Positions 1 through 11,883 of a DNA stretch of 64,000 bases are shown piece by piece. A program made the translations under genes and the position numbers. Source of the stretch: Acidovorax sp. NO-1 (GTDB lineage: Bacteria; Pseudomonadota; Gammaproteobacteria; Burkholderiales; Burkholderiaceae_C). The DNA is taken from contig NZ_AGTS01000047.1 in NCBI RefSeq assembly GCF_000238595.1, forward strand, positions 1 through 64,000, read 5' to 3'. The notes beneath the pieces were generated by a model. It was not told where the DNA came from and made no database searches. It saw only the letters and a program-made list of their open reading frames with translations. How positions within the stretch are numbered: position 1 is the first letter of the stretch; every line of letters begins with the position of its first letter.

Positions 1-36
1 ACGTTGCACTTCGTACTTGAATCCGCCTCTTGAAAT

Positions 37-1695
37 TTACCGTATCTGCAGCGCGGGCCGGCGCAAGCTAGCCGCCACGGCCGGTGTCGGGGGCGCCGCG
101 GGTGCGCTGAACGCAGAGGCCACCGAAGCGGCCCCGCCCTCCTGCAACTTGAACTGGCTGACCGCGTCGCTCAGGTGGCGCGCCTGTTCGCGCAGCGATT
201 CGGACGCTGCGGTGGACTCCTCCACCAGCGCCGCGTTCTGCTGGGTCATCTGGTCGAGCTGGGTGACCGACTGGCTGATCTGGCCGATGTTGTCGCTCTG
301 CTCGGCCGACGAAGCGGTGATCTCGGCAATGATGTCGGACACGCGGCGCACGCTGCTCACGATCTCGGTCATGGTCTGCCCGGCCTGGCTCACCAGGCGC
401 GAGCCGTCTTCCACCCGCTCCACCGACGAGCCAATCAGGGACTTGATCTCTTTTGCCGCGGACGCAGAGCGCTGCGCCAGGTTGCGCACCTCGCTGGCCA
501 CCACGGCAAAGCCGCGCCCTTGCTCACCGGCACGCGCGGCCTCCACGGCGGCGTTGAGCGCGAGGATGTTGGTCTGGAACGCGATGGAGTCGATCACACC
601 GGTGATGTCTGCGATCTTGCGCGAGCTGGTGGTGATCTGGTCCATGGTGGTCACCACCTGCGACACCACGGCGCCGCCGCGTGCCGCCACTTCAGCGGCC
701 GACGACGCGAAGTCGCTGGCCTGGCGCGAGGACTGCGCGCTTTGCTGCACCGTGCTGGTCAGCACCTCCATCGACGAGGCAGTTTCTTCCAGGTTGGCCG
801 CGGTCTGCTCGGTGCGGTGGCTCAGGTCATGGTTGCCGCTGGCGATTTCGGAGCTGGCGGTGGAGATGTTGCCCGCCGCATCCTGCACCTGGCGCACCAG
901 GCCGCGCAACGCGTCCTGCATGCGGCCCATGGCGCCCACCAGCTGGCCCACTTCGTCCTGGTTCATCACCGTCACATCACGCGACAGGTCGCCGCTGGCA
1001 ATGCGCTCGGCCAGCTCCTGCGCCTGCCCCAGCGATTTGGTGATGGACCGCACACTGAAGAAGGTGAGCGGAATCAGCACCGCCAGGCCCAGCAGCAACG
1101 CAATGCCGATGAGCGCAGACATGGCCGAGGTGCGCGACTCCACGCCTTCGCGCGCTTCGTCCATCTGCGCGCGGGCCGAAGTGGCCAGGCTGGAGAACAG
1201 CTTGTCGGTGGCCTCCATGTGCACCTTCAGGCGGTCGGCGTAGGCGCCGCCGCCGGCGCCGTCCAGCTGCGCACCCTCGATCTTTTCGAAGATGGGCGAG
1301 ATACCGGTTTCGTACTGCTTGATTTCGTCCAGGGACTTGTCGATGGACGCCACGAAATCTGCATCGCCGGATTGCACCTGGCGCACATCGGCCAGGCTCT
1401 TGCGCAGCCCGGCGAGGGTCTTCGCCCAGGTTTCGCGCAACGTGGACACCTCGACCGAGTTGTTGAAGTTGATGATGATGTCTTTTTCAATCCGGCGCAC
1501 ATCACCCAAAGTGGTGCGCAGGTCCGACATGTCGGTCAGTGTCTGCACCCTTTCGGAGAACAGCACCTGTAGCGTGCCACGCGTGCGGTCCAGGGCCACG
1601 TATCCCATGGCACCAATGACGACAAGAAGAATGAGGGAAAAGACGGTTCCGAAGTACAGGCGGGTGCGGATCGAGAAGCGGCCGAGAGCGTTCAT
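37..1695 (-). CDS. Methyl-accepting chemotaxis protein, four-helix-bundle sensor type
   Basis: Inner-membrane chemoreceptor that passes ligand signals to CheA/CheW. The 552 residues show TM1 at about 12-34, a periplasmic helical region of about 160 residues like the Tar/4HB sensor class, TM2 at about 196-214, a HAMP domain to about 268, and the conserved hairpin tip ([20 protein letters not shown]) near 373-392. The start is the ATG at 1695, preceded by AAGGAAG. The C-terminal tail is Ala/Pro-rich and lacks a WxxF-type CheR/CheB tether. The ligand cannot be told from sequence. It stands alone downstream of thiC, on the same strand. Confidence 0.93.
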   Translation of the reverse strand: MNALGRFSIRTRLYFGTVFSLILLVVIGAMGYVALDRTRGTLQVLFSERVQTLTDMSDLRTTLGDVRRIEKDIIINFNNSVEVSTLRETWAKTLAGLRKSLADVRQVQSGDADFVASIDKSLDEIKQYETGISPIFEKIEGAQLDGAGGGAYADRLKVHMEATDKLFSSLATSARAQMDEAREGVESRTSAMSALIGIALLLGLAVLIPLTFFSVRSITKSLGQAQELAERIASGDLSRDVTVMNQDEVGQLVGAMGRMQDALRGLVRQVQDAAGNISTASSEIASGNHDLSHRTEQTAANLEETASSMEVLTSTVQQSAQSSRQASDFASSAAEVAARGGAVVSQVVTTMDQITTSSRKIADITGVIDSIAFQTNILALNAAVEAARAGEQGRGFAVVASEVRNLAQRSASAAKEIKSLIGSSVERVEDGSRLVSQAGQTMTEIVSSVRRVSDIIAEITASSAEQSDNIGQISQSVTQLDQMTQQNAALVEESTAASESLREQARHLSDAVSQFKLQEGGAASVASAFSAPAAPPTPAVAASLRRPALQIR

Positions 1696-1746
1696 GGGCT
1701 CTTCCTTACATTTTTTAACAGATAGCTCAGCATAGCAAATTCAGTG

Positions 1747-1774
1747 CCACAGAACCCCCGCCGGGGTCTTGTGG
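1747..1774 (-). terminator. Candidate hairpin between thiC and the chemoreceptor gene
   Basis: The minus strand can fold as CCACA-AGA-CCCC / GGGG-TTC-TGTGG around a GGCG loop, with two mismatches. It lies about 110 bases after the thiC stop and upstream of the chemoreceptor. There is no clear U-tract, so a terminator role is only possible. Confidence 0.3.
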
Positions 1775-1881
1775 AGCCGCGGGGGTGGCGGGACTATAGA
1801 GCGGGTGCCTGCATCTGCCGCACAGGGTAAGCACGCCCCCCGGGCCCTGGTACAGGGAATCCTCGGGGGCAGTAGGCAGGC

Positions 1882-4006
<2,125 letters not shown>

Positions 4007-4050
4007 GAGCAGGCGCGAGTATAGGCCAGCGCCGTTGCGGCGCCGGGCCG

Positions 4051-4227
4051 TCAGAGTAATCGCTCGACGAGGACCACCACGAAGAAAACGACTGCGGCGA
4101 TGATCGTCCATTTGAGAATCACCAGCCCCAGCCGTTTGTAGAACACCTGCCCGGTGCCCACATAAAAACCGAAGCACACGGCCGATGCGAGCAGCAGAAA
4201 CAGGGCGAGCCAGCGAACGATCAGCAT
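4051..4227 (-). CDS. Small two-helix membrane protein
   Basis: A 58-residue ORF starting at the ATG at 4227, eleven bases after the lpxC stop and in the same direction. It shows two hydrophobic stretches (about 5-22 and 34-54) joined by a short polar loop with Lys and Arg, so it is probably an inner-membrane hairpin. I do not recognise the family. The position at the end of lpxC suggests co-transcription. Codon use and hydrophobicity support a real gene, but the function is unknown. Confidence 0.6.
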   Translation of the reverse strand: MLIVRWLALFLLLASAVCFGFYVGTGQVFYKRLGLVILKWTIIAAVVFFVVVLVERLL

Positions 4228-4238
4228 GACAGGCTGCC

Positions 4239-5162
4239 TTACCAGGCCCGGGCAGGCTGCGCAAAACCGGTGGGCGCCTGGCGTTCGTCCTGGAACGTGA
4301 CCTCCTCCCACGCATCGCGCTGGGCCAGCAGCTCGCGCAGCAGCAGGTTGTTCATTGCATGGCCCGAGCGGAACGCGCTGTACGCGGCAAGCAGCGGTTT
4401 GCCAATCAGGTACAGGTCGCCCATTGCGTCGAGGATCTTGTGCTTGACGAACTCGTCGTCGTAGCGCAGGCCATCGCTGTTGAGCACCTTGTAGTCGTCC
4501 ATCACGATGGCGTTGTCCAGCCCACCGCCCAGGGCGAGCCCGTTGGAGCGCATCATTTCCACATCGCGGGTAAAGCCGAAGGTGCGAGCGCGGGCGATGT
4601 CGCGGCTGTAGTTGCCGGCGCCCAGATCGAACTCGACTCGCTGGCCAGTGGAGTCCACGGCCGGGTGGTCGAAGTCGATCTCGAAGCTGAGCTTGTAGCC
4701 GTGGTAGGGCGACAGGCGTGCCCACTTGGCGTTGGCGCCCTCACCTTCCCGCACTTCCACCGGCCGAATCACGCGGATGAAGCGCTTGGGCGCGTTCTGC
4801 AGCTCAACGCCCGCACTTTGCAGCAGAAACACGAACGAAGCGGAGGACCCGTCCAGGATGGGCACCTCTTCGGCTGTGATGTCCACATACAGGTTGTCGA
4901 TGCCCAGCCCTGCGCAGGCCGACATGAGGTGCTCCACCGTGTGCACCTTGGCGCTGCCGACCGCGATGGTCGAGGCCAGGCGGGTGTCGGTGACGGCGTC
5001 TGCACGGATGGGGATGTCCATCGGCTGGGGCAGGTCCACCCTGCGGAACACGATGCCTGTGTCCGGCTGCGCGGGACGCAGGGTCAGCTCGACCCGCTGG
5101 CCGCTGTGCAGCCCCACGCCCACGGCGCGGGTCAGAGTCTTCAAGGTGCGTTGCTGGAGCAT
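4239..5162 (-). CDS. lpxC: UDP-3-O-acyl-N-acetylglucosamine deacetylase LpxC
   Basis: Zinc amidase that performs the committed step of lipid A synthesis. The 307 residues match the family length. The zinc and catalytic residues are visible: E77-H78 in [13 protein letters not shown]241 and D245 in [11 protein letters not shown], and H268 in SGHAMNN. In betaproteobacteria lpxC usually follows ftsZ closely. Here a divergent chemoreceptor gene lies between them, so lpxC must have its own promoter in the 222-base gap after 5162. Confidence 0.97.
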   Translation of the reverse strand: MLQQRTLKTLTRAVGVGLHSGQRVELTLRPAQPDTGIVFRRVDLPQPMDIPIRADAVTDTRLASTIAVGSAKVHTVEHLMSACAGLGIDNLYVDITAEEVPILDGSSASFVFLLQSAGVELQNAPKRFIRVIRPVEVREGEGANAKWARLSPYHGYKLSFEIDFDHPAVDSTGQRVEFDLGAGNYSRDIARARTFGFTRDVEMMRSNGLALGGGLDNAIVMDDYKVLNSDGLRYDDEFVKHKILDAMGDLYLIGKPLLAAYSAFRSGHAMNNLLLRELLAQRDAWEEVTFQDERQAPTGFAQPARAW

Positions 5163-5384
5163 GGGCGCATTTTAGGGGCGCGGGGGTGCCCATGCGCCGC
5201 ACGGGCCCAAGCGGCACCGTGGCCAGCGTCCCGCTCGTTTTCCCTGCCCCCGCCGGCGAATGGCCATTCCACAATCGGTTACGACTGGTTGATGCACATC
5301 AAGAGGGCTGCCCGCCACCGGGGCGAACCCCTTCGCTGGCGATTGTCCGGGGCGTATATTTTTCCGATCCCAAGGAGTTATCTC

Positions 5385-7148
5385 ATGAACACACTGAGTT
5401 TCAGAAGCAAGATCTTGCTGATGCTGGCCACGGCGCTGGTGGCCTTGCTGTTCATGGCCGTCAGTTCGTTGCTGCAGCAACGCTCCCAGATCATCGAATC
5501 GCGGCGCGAGCTGCTGACCACCGCGGTGCAGTCCGCCCACAGCATTGTGGCGTCGTACCAGTCGAAAGCTGCCAGCGGTGCCATGCCGCTGGAAGATGCG
5601 CAAAAGGCCGCAAAGGAAGCGCTGCGCGTTTCGCGCTTTGGCGGCCCGGACGGTAAAACTGAATATTTCTACATCTGGACCCTGGACTCCAAGGGTGTCA
5701 TGCACCCCATCAAGCCGGAGTGGGAGGGCCAGGACATGGCGGGCAAGGTCAAGGACGGGGCGGGCACGGACATCCTCAAGCAGATCTCGGATGCCTTGCG
5801 CGCCAGCGCAAACGGCCGGGTGTTTGTGCCCACGATGTTTGCGCGCCCGGGTTCTCAGGCGCTGGTGCCCAAGCTGCAATACGTGATCCGCGTGGACGGC
5901 TGGAACTGGATGGTGGGCTCGGGCCTTTACACCGACGACATCGACCAGCTGGTGCGCAAGACGCTGTTGTCCAATCTGGCCATTGTGCTGGCGGTCATGG
6001 TGGTTGTGGGCGGCGTGGGCCTGCTGGTGGCGCGCTCGGTACTGCGCCAGATTGGCGGCGAGCCGACCGACGCCATCGCGGTGATGTCCGCAGTGGCGCA
6101 GGGCAATCTGGACACCACCATTCCGGCGGCGCCCGCGGGCTCGCTGCTCGATGGCCTGGGCCACATGGTCACCTCCCTGCGCCAGCTGGTCACGGAGGTG
6201 CGCTCCGCCACCGAAAACATCGCCACCGCGTCCAGCGAGATCGCCCAGGGCAATAACGACCTGGCCCACCGCACGGAAGACACGGCCAGCAACCTGCAGA
6301 GCACCGCCAGCAGCATGGAGGAGCTGACCAGCACCGTCCGGCAGACCTCGGATTCCGCCCAGACCGCCAATCAGATGGCCACATCGGCCGCTGCGGTGGC
6401 AGCGCGCGGGGGCGAAGTGGTGTCGCGGGTGGTGTCCACCATGCAGGACATCAACGCCAGCAGCAACAAGATCAGCGACATCATCGGCGTGATCGACGGC
6501 ATCGCCTTCCAGACCAACATCCTGGCCCTGAACGCAGCGGTGGAAGCCGCCCGCGCAGGCGAGCAGGGCCGGGGCTTTGCCGTGGTGGCCAGCGAGGTGC
6601 GCAGCCTGGCCGGGCGCAGCGCCGAGGCGGCCAAGGAGATCAAGGCGCTCATCAATGCGTCGGTCGAGAAGGTGGAATCAGGCACCCAGCTGGTGGGCAG
6701 CGCGGGCGCCACCATGACCGAGATTGTGGAGAGCGTGCAGCGTGTGACCGACATCATTGGCGAAATCCGCTCGGCCACTTCCGAGCAGAGCCAGGGCATT
6801 GCCCAGGTCAACACGGCCATGAACCAGCTCGACCAGATGACGCAGCAGAATTCGGCCCTGGTAGAAGAATCCACGGCCGCCGCCGACAGCCTGCGCGAGC
6901 AGGCCATGAAACTCACCCAGGTGGTGGCACTCTTCCGGGTCAATGGCAGCACGGCGGCCGGCACAACCGCCCGCACGGTGCCCGCGCCCGCACGGCGCCC
7001 GGCAACCGGCGCGCCCAAGACCAGAGCCCCTGCCACTCCGGCGGCCTTGCGCAAGCCTGCAGCGAGCAAGCCCCCACCAGCGCTGCCGCCCACCGCCCCA
7101 GCCAGCAAACCCGGCAGGGACGATGCGGGAGACTGGGAGAGCTTCTGA
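5385..7148 (+). CDS. Methyl-accepting chemotaxis protein with Cache sensor
   Basis: Chemoreceptor of 587 residues. TM1 is at about 8-30, a single-Cache-like periplasmic domain at about 35-187 (motifs EYFYIW and GWNWMVGSG), TM2 near 196-217, then HAMP and the signalling hairpin with the conserved tip. The tail is Pro/Ala-rich and ends in DWESF, which resembles the NWETF tether for CheR/CheB. The ATG at 5385 follows AAGGAG; the frame is open much further upstream, but that part is antisense to lpxC. It is divergent from lpxC and convergent with ftsZ. Confidence 0.94.
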   Translation: MNTLSFRSKILLMLATALVALLFMAVSSLLQQRSQIIESRRELLTTAVQSAHSIVASYQSKAASGAMPLEDAQKAAKEALRVSRFGGPDGKTEYFYIWTLDSKGVMHPIKPEWEGQDMAGKVKDGAGTDILKQISDALRASANGRVFVPTMFARPGSQALVPKLQYVIRVDGWNWMVGSGLYTDDIDQLVRKTLLSNLAIVLAVMVVVGGVGLLVARSVLRQIGGEPTDAIAVMSAVAQGNLDTTIPAAPAGSLLDGLGHMVTSLRQLVTEVRSATENIATASSEIAQGNNDLAHRTEDTASNLQSTASSMEELTSTVRQTSDSAQTANQMATSAAAVAARGGEVVSRVVSTMQDINASSNKISDIIGVIDGIAFQTNILALNAAVEAARAGEQGRGFAVVASEVRSLAGRSAEAAKEIKALINASVEKVESGTQLVGSAGATMTEIVESVQRVTDIIGEIRSATSEQSQGIAQVNTAMNQLDQMTQQNSALVEESTAAADSLREQAMKLTQVVALFRVNGSTAAGTTARTVPAPARRPATGAPKTRAPATPAALRKPAASKPPPALPPTAPASKPGRDDAGDWESF

Positions 7149-7171
7149 ATCGCAGGGAGCGCATCCAAATA

Positions 7172-7206
7172 GAAAAAGCCCCGGTCTTGCGACCGGGGCT
7201 TTTTTA
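7172..7206. terminator. Bidirectional rho-independent terminator
   Basis: Perfect stem AAAAAGCCCCGGTC / GACCGGGGCTTTTT with loop TTGC. It has an A-tract on one side and a T-tract on the other, so it can end both the chemoreceptor transcript (+) and the ftsZ transcript (-). Confidence 0.92.
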
Positions 7207-7227
7207 CGGACCAGCAAAGGCTTGCGT

Positions 7228-7337
7228 TTGCTATCAGATGAATAGCTGCTTGCGCTCTCCATCAAAAGGTTTCAGCTGCTTTGATTTCTGAAATCCAATG
7301 ATGAAAAGCGCAACGCGCTCATCTATTCATAGCAAAC
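7228..7337. repeat. Family 1 dispersed repeat, inverted pair
   Basis: Two diverged family 1 copies face each other. The outer arms are GTTTGCTAT-CAGAT-GAATAG at 7227-7246 and CTATTCATAGCAAAC at 7323-7337. Each arm leads into an AGCTGCTTGCGCT-like or GCGTTGCGCTTTTCATCA-like core. The right-hand copy begins directly after the ftsZ stop codon. Confidence 0.65.
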
Positions 7338-7338
7338 C

Positions 7339-8574
7339 TCAATCCGCCTGCTTGCGCAGGAACGCAGGAATCTCCAGGTCATCCATGCCGCCGGACGACA
7401 GGGCATCCACGCGGGCTGCAGCCTGCGTGCGGTTGGTGCGCCACACGCTGGGCACCGACATGCTGCCGTAGTCGGCTTGTGCGCCACCGGCGTGGCCGCC
7501 CTGCACGGCTCCGCCCAGCGTGCCCACGCCGGCCACTGGCATCTGGTAGGCCATGTTGTCCGTGCCCGTGCGCAGGCCGCCCTGCACCACCGAGATGGGC
7601 TGGCGGCGTGCGTTGGCACGCGACAGGCCCGTGGCCACCACGGTCACGCGGATCTCGTCGCCCAGGGTTTCGTCATAGGCCGCGCCGAAGATCACATGTG
7701 CGTCGGTCGATGCGTAGGCATTGATGGTGTTCATGGCCTGGCGCGACTCGGACAGCTTGAGGCTGCCCTTGCTCGCCGTGACCAGCACCAGCACGCCCTT
7801 GGCGCCCGACAGGTCGATGCCTTCGAGCAACGGGCAGGCAATGGCCTGCTCGGCGGCGATGCGCGCGCGGTCGGGGCCGCTGGCGGTGGCCGTGCCCATC
7901 ATGGCCTTGCCGGGCTCACCCATCACGGTGCGCACGTCTTCAAAGTCGACGTTCACCTGGCCGTATTCGTTGATGATTTCGGCAATGCCGCCCACGGCGT
8001 TCTTGAGCACGTCATTGGCGTGTGCAAAGGCTTCGTCCTGGGTGATGTCGTCGCCCAGCACATCGAGCAGCTTTTCGTTGAGCACCACGATCAGCGAATC
8101 CACGTTGGCTTCCAGCTCGGCCAGGCCTTCGTCAGCGTTCTTCATGCGACGGCCACCCTCCCAGTCGAAGGGCTTGGTCACCACGCCCACGGTGAGGATG
8201 CCCATCTCCTTGGCCACGCGTGCAATCACCGGCGCAGCGCCCGTGCCCGTGCCGCCGCCCATGCCCGCGGTGATAAACAGCATGTGCGCGCCCTGGATGG
8301 CGTCGCGGATGTCGTCCACCGCGGCTTCAGCCGCATCCCGCGCCTTTTCAGGCTTGCCGCCTGCGCCCAGGCCGCTGCCACCGAGCTGGATGACACGGTG
8401 CGCGGTGCTGCGCGTGAGCGCCTGCGCATCGGTGTTGGCGCTGACGAACTCCACGCCCTGCACGCTGCGGGAAATCATGTGTTCGACAGCGTTGCTGCCG
8501 CCACCGCCCACGCCGATCACCTTGATCTGGGTGCCCTGGTTGAATTCTTCGGCTTCGATCATTTCGATGGTCAT
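7339..8574 (-). CDS. ftsZ: Cell division GTPase FtsZ
   Basis: Tubulin-like GTPase that forms the cytokinetic ring. The 411 residues include the signature GGGTGTG in ITAGMGGGTGTGAAP, a variable linker with many Ala/Gly, and the C-terminal peptide DDLEIPAFLRKQAD that binds FtsA and ZipA. The ATG at 8574 (MTIEMIEAEEF) follows AGGAG; the frame is open upstream but that part is not FtsZ-like. It is the last gene of the dcw cluster, 151 bases after ftsA, so it may have its own promoter in that gap. Confidence 0.98.
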   Translation of the reverse strand: MTIEMIEAEEFNQGTQIKVIGVGGGGSNAVEHMISRSVQGVEFVSANTDAQALTRSTAHRVIQLGGSGLGAGGKPEKARDAAEAAVDDIRDAIQGAHMLFITAGMGGGTGTGAAPVIARVAKEMGILTVGVVTKPFDWEGGRRMKNADEGLAELEANVDSLIVVLNEKLLDVLGDDITQDEAFAHANDVLKNAVGGIAEIINEYGQVNVDFEDVRTVMGEPGKAMMGTATASGPDRARIAAEQAIACPLLEGIDLSGAKGVLVLVTASKGSLKLSESRQAMNTINAYASTDAHVIFGAAYDETLGDEIRVTVVATGLSRANARRQPISVVQGGLRTGTDNMAYQMPVAGVGTLGGAVQGGHAGGAQADYGSMSVPSVWRTNRTQAAARVDALSSGGMDDLEIPAFLRKQAD

Positions 8575-8725
8575 GTTGGAGCTCCTGTTTCTAGATTCGT
8601 ATGCAATTGCCAATGGGGAAATGAGGTCTGGGGTGCGGCAGAGCGAGGCGGTCCTGTACATCGCCATCGCTCGCGCGGTCTTCGGTGCGGGCTGCCGCGT
8701 GCAAGCCAAAGGGGATATTTCATGG

Positions 8726-9955
8726 CTAGAAATTCCCCACGATGAAATCCTTGAAGCGCCCGAACGCGGTCTTCATCGACCCGCTCTTTTGCGCCACCTT
8801 GAAGCCGCGCAGCCGTGCCAGGCGGGCCTCTTCCAAAAGACCCATGACGGTGGCGGCACGCGGCTGGGCCACCATGTCGGACAGGGCGCTCGAATACTTG
8901 GGGATGCCCCGCCGCACGGGCTTGAGGAAGATGTCTTCGCCCAGCTCGATCATCCCGGGCATCACCGAGCTGCCGCCCGTGAGCACGATGCCTGACGACA
9001 GCACTTCTTCATACCCCGACTCGCGCACCACCTGCTGCACCAGCGAGAAGATTTCTTCCACCCGCGGCTCGATCACACCGGCCAGCGCCTGCTTGCTCAA
9101 CATGCGCGGGCTGCGGTCGCCCAGGCCAGGCACTTCCACCTGCGCCTCGGGATCGGCCAGCAGCTGCTTGGCGTAGCCGCTCTCCACCTTGATGTCCTCT
9201 GCATCCTTCGTGGGCGTACGCAGCGCCATGGCAATGTCGCTGGTGATGAGGTCGCCCGCGATCGGGATCACCGCCGTGTGGCGGATCGCGCCGCCGGTGA
9301 AGATGGCCACGTCGGTCGTGCCCGCGCCGATGTCCACCACCACCACACCCAGCTCGCGCTCGTCGTCGGTCAGCACGGCCTGGCTGCTGGCCAGCGGGTT
9401 CAGCATGAGCTGCTCCACCTCCAGGCCACAGCGGCGCACGCACTTGATGATGTTTTCGGCCGCGCTCTGCGCACCGGTCACGATGTGGATCTTGGCCTCC
9501 AGGCGGATGCCGCTCATGCCGATGGGCTCTTTCACATCCTGCCCGTCGATCACAAACTCTTGCGGCTCCACCAGAAGCAGGCGCTGGTCGCTGCTGATGT
9601 TGATGGCCTTGGCCGTCTCGACCACGCGCGCCACGTCGGCCGAGGTGACTTCCTTGTCCTTCACGGCCACCATGCCGCTGGAGTTGAGCCCCCGGATGTG
9701 GCTGCCCGTGATGCCGGTGTACACGCGCTGGATCTTGCAGTCGGCCATCAGCTCGGCCTCTTTCAACGCCTGCTGGATGCTCTGCACGGTGGCGTCGATG
9801 TTGACCACCACGCCGCGCTTCAAACCGTTGCTCGGGGCCACGCCCAGGCCTGCGAGCTTGAGCTCGCCATTGGGCAGAACCTCGGCCACCACGGCCATGA
9901 CCTTGGCGGTGCCAATGTCCAGCCCCACGACGACGTCTTTGTATTCTCTTGCCAT
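8726..9955 (-). CDS. ftsA: Cell division protein FtsA
   Basis: Actin-like ATPase that tethers FtsZ to the membrane and recruits the divisome. The 409 residues carry the actin-fold phosphate motif GLDIGTAKV at the N-terminus, the second phosphate motif DIGAGTTDVA, and a C-terminal amphipathic segment (FGRFKDFIVGNF) that should serve as membrane anchor. It lies 80 bases after ftsQ and 151 bases before ftsZ. Confidence 0.97.
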   Translation of the reverse strand: MAREYKDVVVGLDIGTAKVMAVVAEVLPNGELKLAGLGVAPSNGLKRGVVVNIDATVQSIQQALKEAELMADCKIQRVYTGITGSHIRGLNSSGMVAVKDKEVTSADVARVVETAKAINISSDQRLLLVEPQEFVIDGQDVKEPIGMSGIRLEAKIHIVTGAQSAAENIIKCVRRCGLEVEQLMLNPLASSQAVLTDDERELGVVVVDIGAGTTDVAIFTGGAIRHTAVIPIAGDLITSDIAMALRTPTKDAEDIKVESGYAKQLLADPEAQVEVPGLGDRSPRMLSKQALAGVIEPRVEEIFSLVQQVVRESGYEEVLSSGIVLTGGSSVMPGMIELGEDIFLKPVRRGIPKYSSALSDMVAQPRAATVMGLLEEARLARLRGFKVAQKSGSMKTAFGRFKDFIVGNF

Positions 9956-10035
9956 ATCAGTCTCTGCCCTTCTCGGTTCTGTCCCGCTGTCCCGTCCACC
10001 GCTTGTTGCCGACTTCGTTGTGTGCCTGCATGCCC

Positions 10036-10851
10036 CTACCTCCTGCGCACGGCGCCGGGGGCGGCACCGGCGGCCGCGGATTCCGCGCTCACGGTGGTCA
10101 CGCCGCGCAGGCGCAGTGCATAGCCGCCCGCATGGCGCAGATCCGCCGACTCCAGGGCGTCCGGGCGCCGGCCATACTGCGCGGCCACCTGCGTGAGCGT
10201 GCGCACAAATCGCTGTGTGCGCTGCACCACTTCCTGCGCGGAGCCCCCGCCCAGTTCCACCACGGCTTCGCTGTCCAAGGTGGCGCGCCAGCCGCCCCGC
10301 CCTGTCAGCTCCAGCGTTTCCATCTCCAGCCCCAGGGGCTTGAGGACAGGCTCCAGCAACCCGTGCATCTGCAGCACCTCGCGTGAGGTGCCCGTCGGCC
10401 CCAGCAGGCGCGGCAGATCGTCCTGCTCCACGTCGCCCACATTGGCCTCGAACACCTCGCCCTGGCGATTGACCAGCGCAGAGCCCAATTCGCTGCCCCA
10501 GTACGCCACGGCCTCATGCTCCTGCAGGGCCACCTGCAGGCTGCCGGGGTACACGCGCCGCACCTGCGCGCGGCGCACCCAGGGCACCTGCTCGAAAGCC
10601 TCGCGCGTAGCGCGCAGGTCCACCGTGAAGAAGTTGCCCGCCAGGTGCGGCGCCACATTGGCCCGCAGGGTGACGGCGTTGTTGTGCACCAGCTCGCCCT
10701 GCACCACGATGCGAGCAATGGCAAAGCCGGGGTAGCGCAGCACCCACCAGGCGCCCGCCGCCAGCACGAACGCCACAAAGCCCACGAACAAAACCGTTGC
10801 GGTGAGGTTCATGAGCTTGACGTCCAGGGGTGCTGGCAACGTGTTGGTCAT
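10036..10851 (-). CDS. ftsQ: Cell division protein FtsQ
   Basis: Bitopic divisome protein linking early and late division proteins. The 271 residues have a short cytoplasmic N-terminus, a TM helix at about 17-36, a POTRA segment (FAIARIVVQGELVHNN...) and a beta domain with the typical VPWVRRAQVRRVYP block. The ATG at 10851 shares its A with the ddl stop (TGATG). The frame is open upstream, but that part is a shadow of ddl. Confidence 0.95.
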   Translation of the reverse strand: MTNTLPAPLDVKLMNLTATVLFVGFVAFVLAAGAWWVLRYPGFAIARIVVQGELVHNNAVTLRANVAPHLAGNFFTVDLRATREAFEQVPWVRRAQVRRVYPGSLQVALQEHEAVAYWGSELGSALVNRQGEVFEANVGDVEQDDLPRLLGPTGTSREVLQMHGLLEPVLKPLGLEMETLELTGRGGWRATLDSEAVVELGGGSAQEVVQRTQRFVRTLTQVAAQYGRRPDALESADLRHAGGYALRLRGVTTVSAESAAAGAAPGAVRRR

Positions 10852-11840
10852 CAGTCGGCCTTGGGCCTTGCGGGTGTGTCCAGCGCCGCGTCGGCAAGGA
10901 TGCGCAGGCACAGCTCTTCGTAGCTGATACCTGACGCGCGTGCTGACATGGGCACCAGCGAGTGCCCGGTCATCCCGGGGGATGTGTTCATCTCCAGCAG
11001 GAACGGCTTGCGGTCGCTGGCGCGGATCATCAGATCGGCACGGCCCCAGCCCCGGCAGCCCAGCGTGCGGTAGGCCTCCAGCACGATGCGCTGGATCTCG
11101 CGCTCTTCCGCCTCGGGCAGGCCGCTCGGGCACTGGTACTTCACGTCGTCGGTGAAGTACTTGTTCTGGTAGTCGTACGCGCCATCGGGCGCCACGATGC
11201 GGATCACCGGCAGCGCGCGGGCGCTGGCACCCTGGCCCAGCACGGGGCAGGTCACCTCTTCGCCTTCGATGAACTCTTCGCACAGCACGTCGGGGTCGTA
11301 CTGGGCCGACAGCTGCACGGCCTCCTGCATGTCTTCGTTGCCGCGCACTTTGGTCACCCCAATGGACGAACCTTCACGCGGCGGCTTCACGATGAGGGGC
11401 AGGCCCAGTTCGTCGGGCACGGTGCGCACCACCTCAGGCTGCTGGCGGTCGGGTGCCAGCCATACATAACGCGGCGTGGGCAAGCCCTCGGCCAGCCAGA
11501 CCCGCTTGGTCATGACCTTGTCCATGGCAATGGCCGAGGCCATCACGCCCGGGCCGGTATACGGAATGCGCAGCAGCTCCAGCGCACCCTGCACGGTGCC
11601 GTCTTCGCCATGGCGGCCATGCAGCGCAATGAAACAGCGCGCATAGCCGTCGCGCTTCAAATCAGCCAATGCGTTTTGCGCGGGGTCGAAGGCGTGTGCA
11701 TCCACACCGCGTGACCGCAGCGCCTGCAGCACACCGCTGCCGGACATGAGAGAGACCTCGCGCTCGGCCGAGTCGCCGCCCATCAGCACGGCAACCTTGC
11801 CCAGGGATTTCACATCAATATTTGGATCAAAACCGGTCAT
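10851..11840 (-). CDS. ddl: D-alanine--D-alanine ligase
   Basis: ATP-grasp enzyme that makes the D-Ala-D-Ala dipeptide for peptidoglycan. The 329 residues show [11 protein letters not shown] near the N-terminus, [17 protein letters not shown], the ATP-grasp core [14 protein letters not shown], and the metal-binding [18 protein letters not shown]. The ATG overlaps the murC stop (ATGA). The first ten residues ([10 protein letters not shown]) are encoded by a family 1 repeat that spans this junction. Confidence 0.97.
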   Translation of the reverse strand: MTGFDPNIDVKSLGKVAVLMGGDSAEREVSLMSGSGVLQALRSRGVDAHAFDPAQNALADLKRDGYARCFIALHGRHGEDGTVQGALELLRIPYTGPGVMASAIAMDKVMTKRVWLAEGLPTPRYVWLAPDRQQPEVVRTVPDELGLPLIVKPPREGSSIGVTKVRGNEDMQEAVQLSAQYDPDVLCEEFIEGEEVTCPVLGQGASARALPVIRIVAPDGAYDYQNKYFTDDVKYQCPSGLPEAEEREIQRIVLEAYRTLGCRGWGRADLMIRASDRKPFLLEMNTSPGMTGHSLVPMSARASGISYEELCLRILADAALDTPARPKAD

Positions 11841-11883
11841 AGCGCTCTCCCATCATGCGCTGATAGCTCACTATTTTGTAGCA
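11821..11883 (-). repeat. Family 1 dispersed repeat at the murC/ddl junction
   Basis: Minus-strand match to the family core: GAGCTATCAGCGC, ATGATGGGA, GAGCGCTATGACC, GGTTTTGAT. It contains the last murC codons, the murC stop, the ddl start and the first ddl codons. Confidence 0.65.

Noticed and set aside
1-36. Start of the window before the first chemoreceptor stop
   Set aside because: Only 36 bases; no feature can be supported.
4359-5384. Long open frame upstream of the second chemoreceptor
   Set aside because: It is antisense to lpxC and has no protein-family look. A strong RBS and a normal MCP start lie at 5385.
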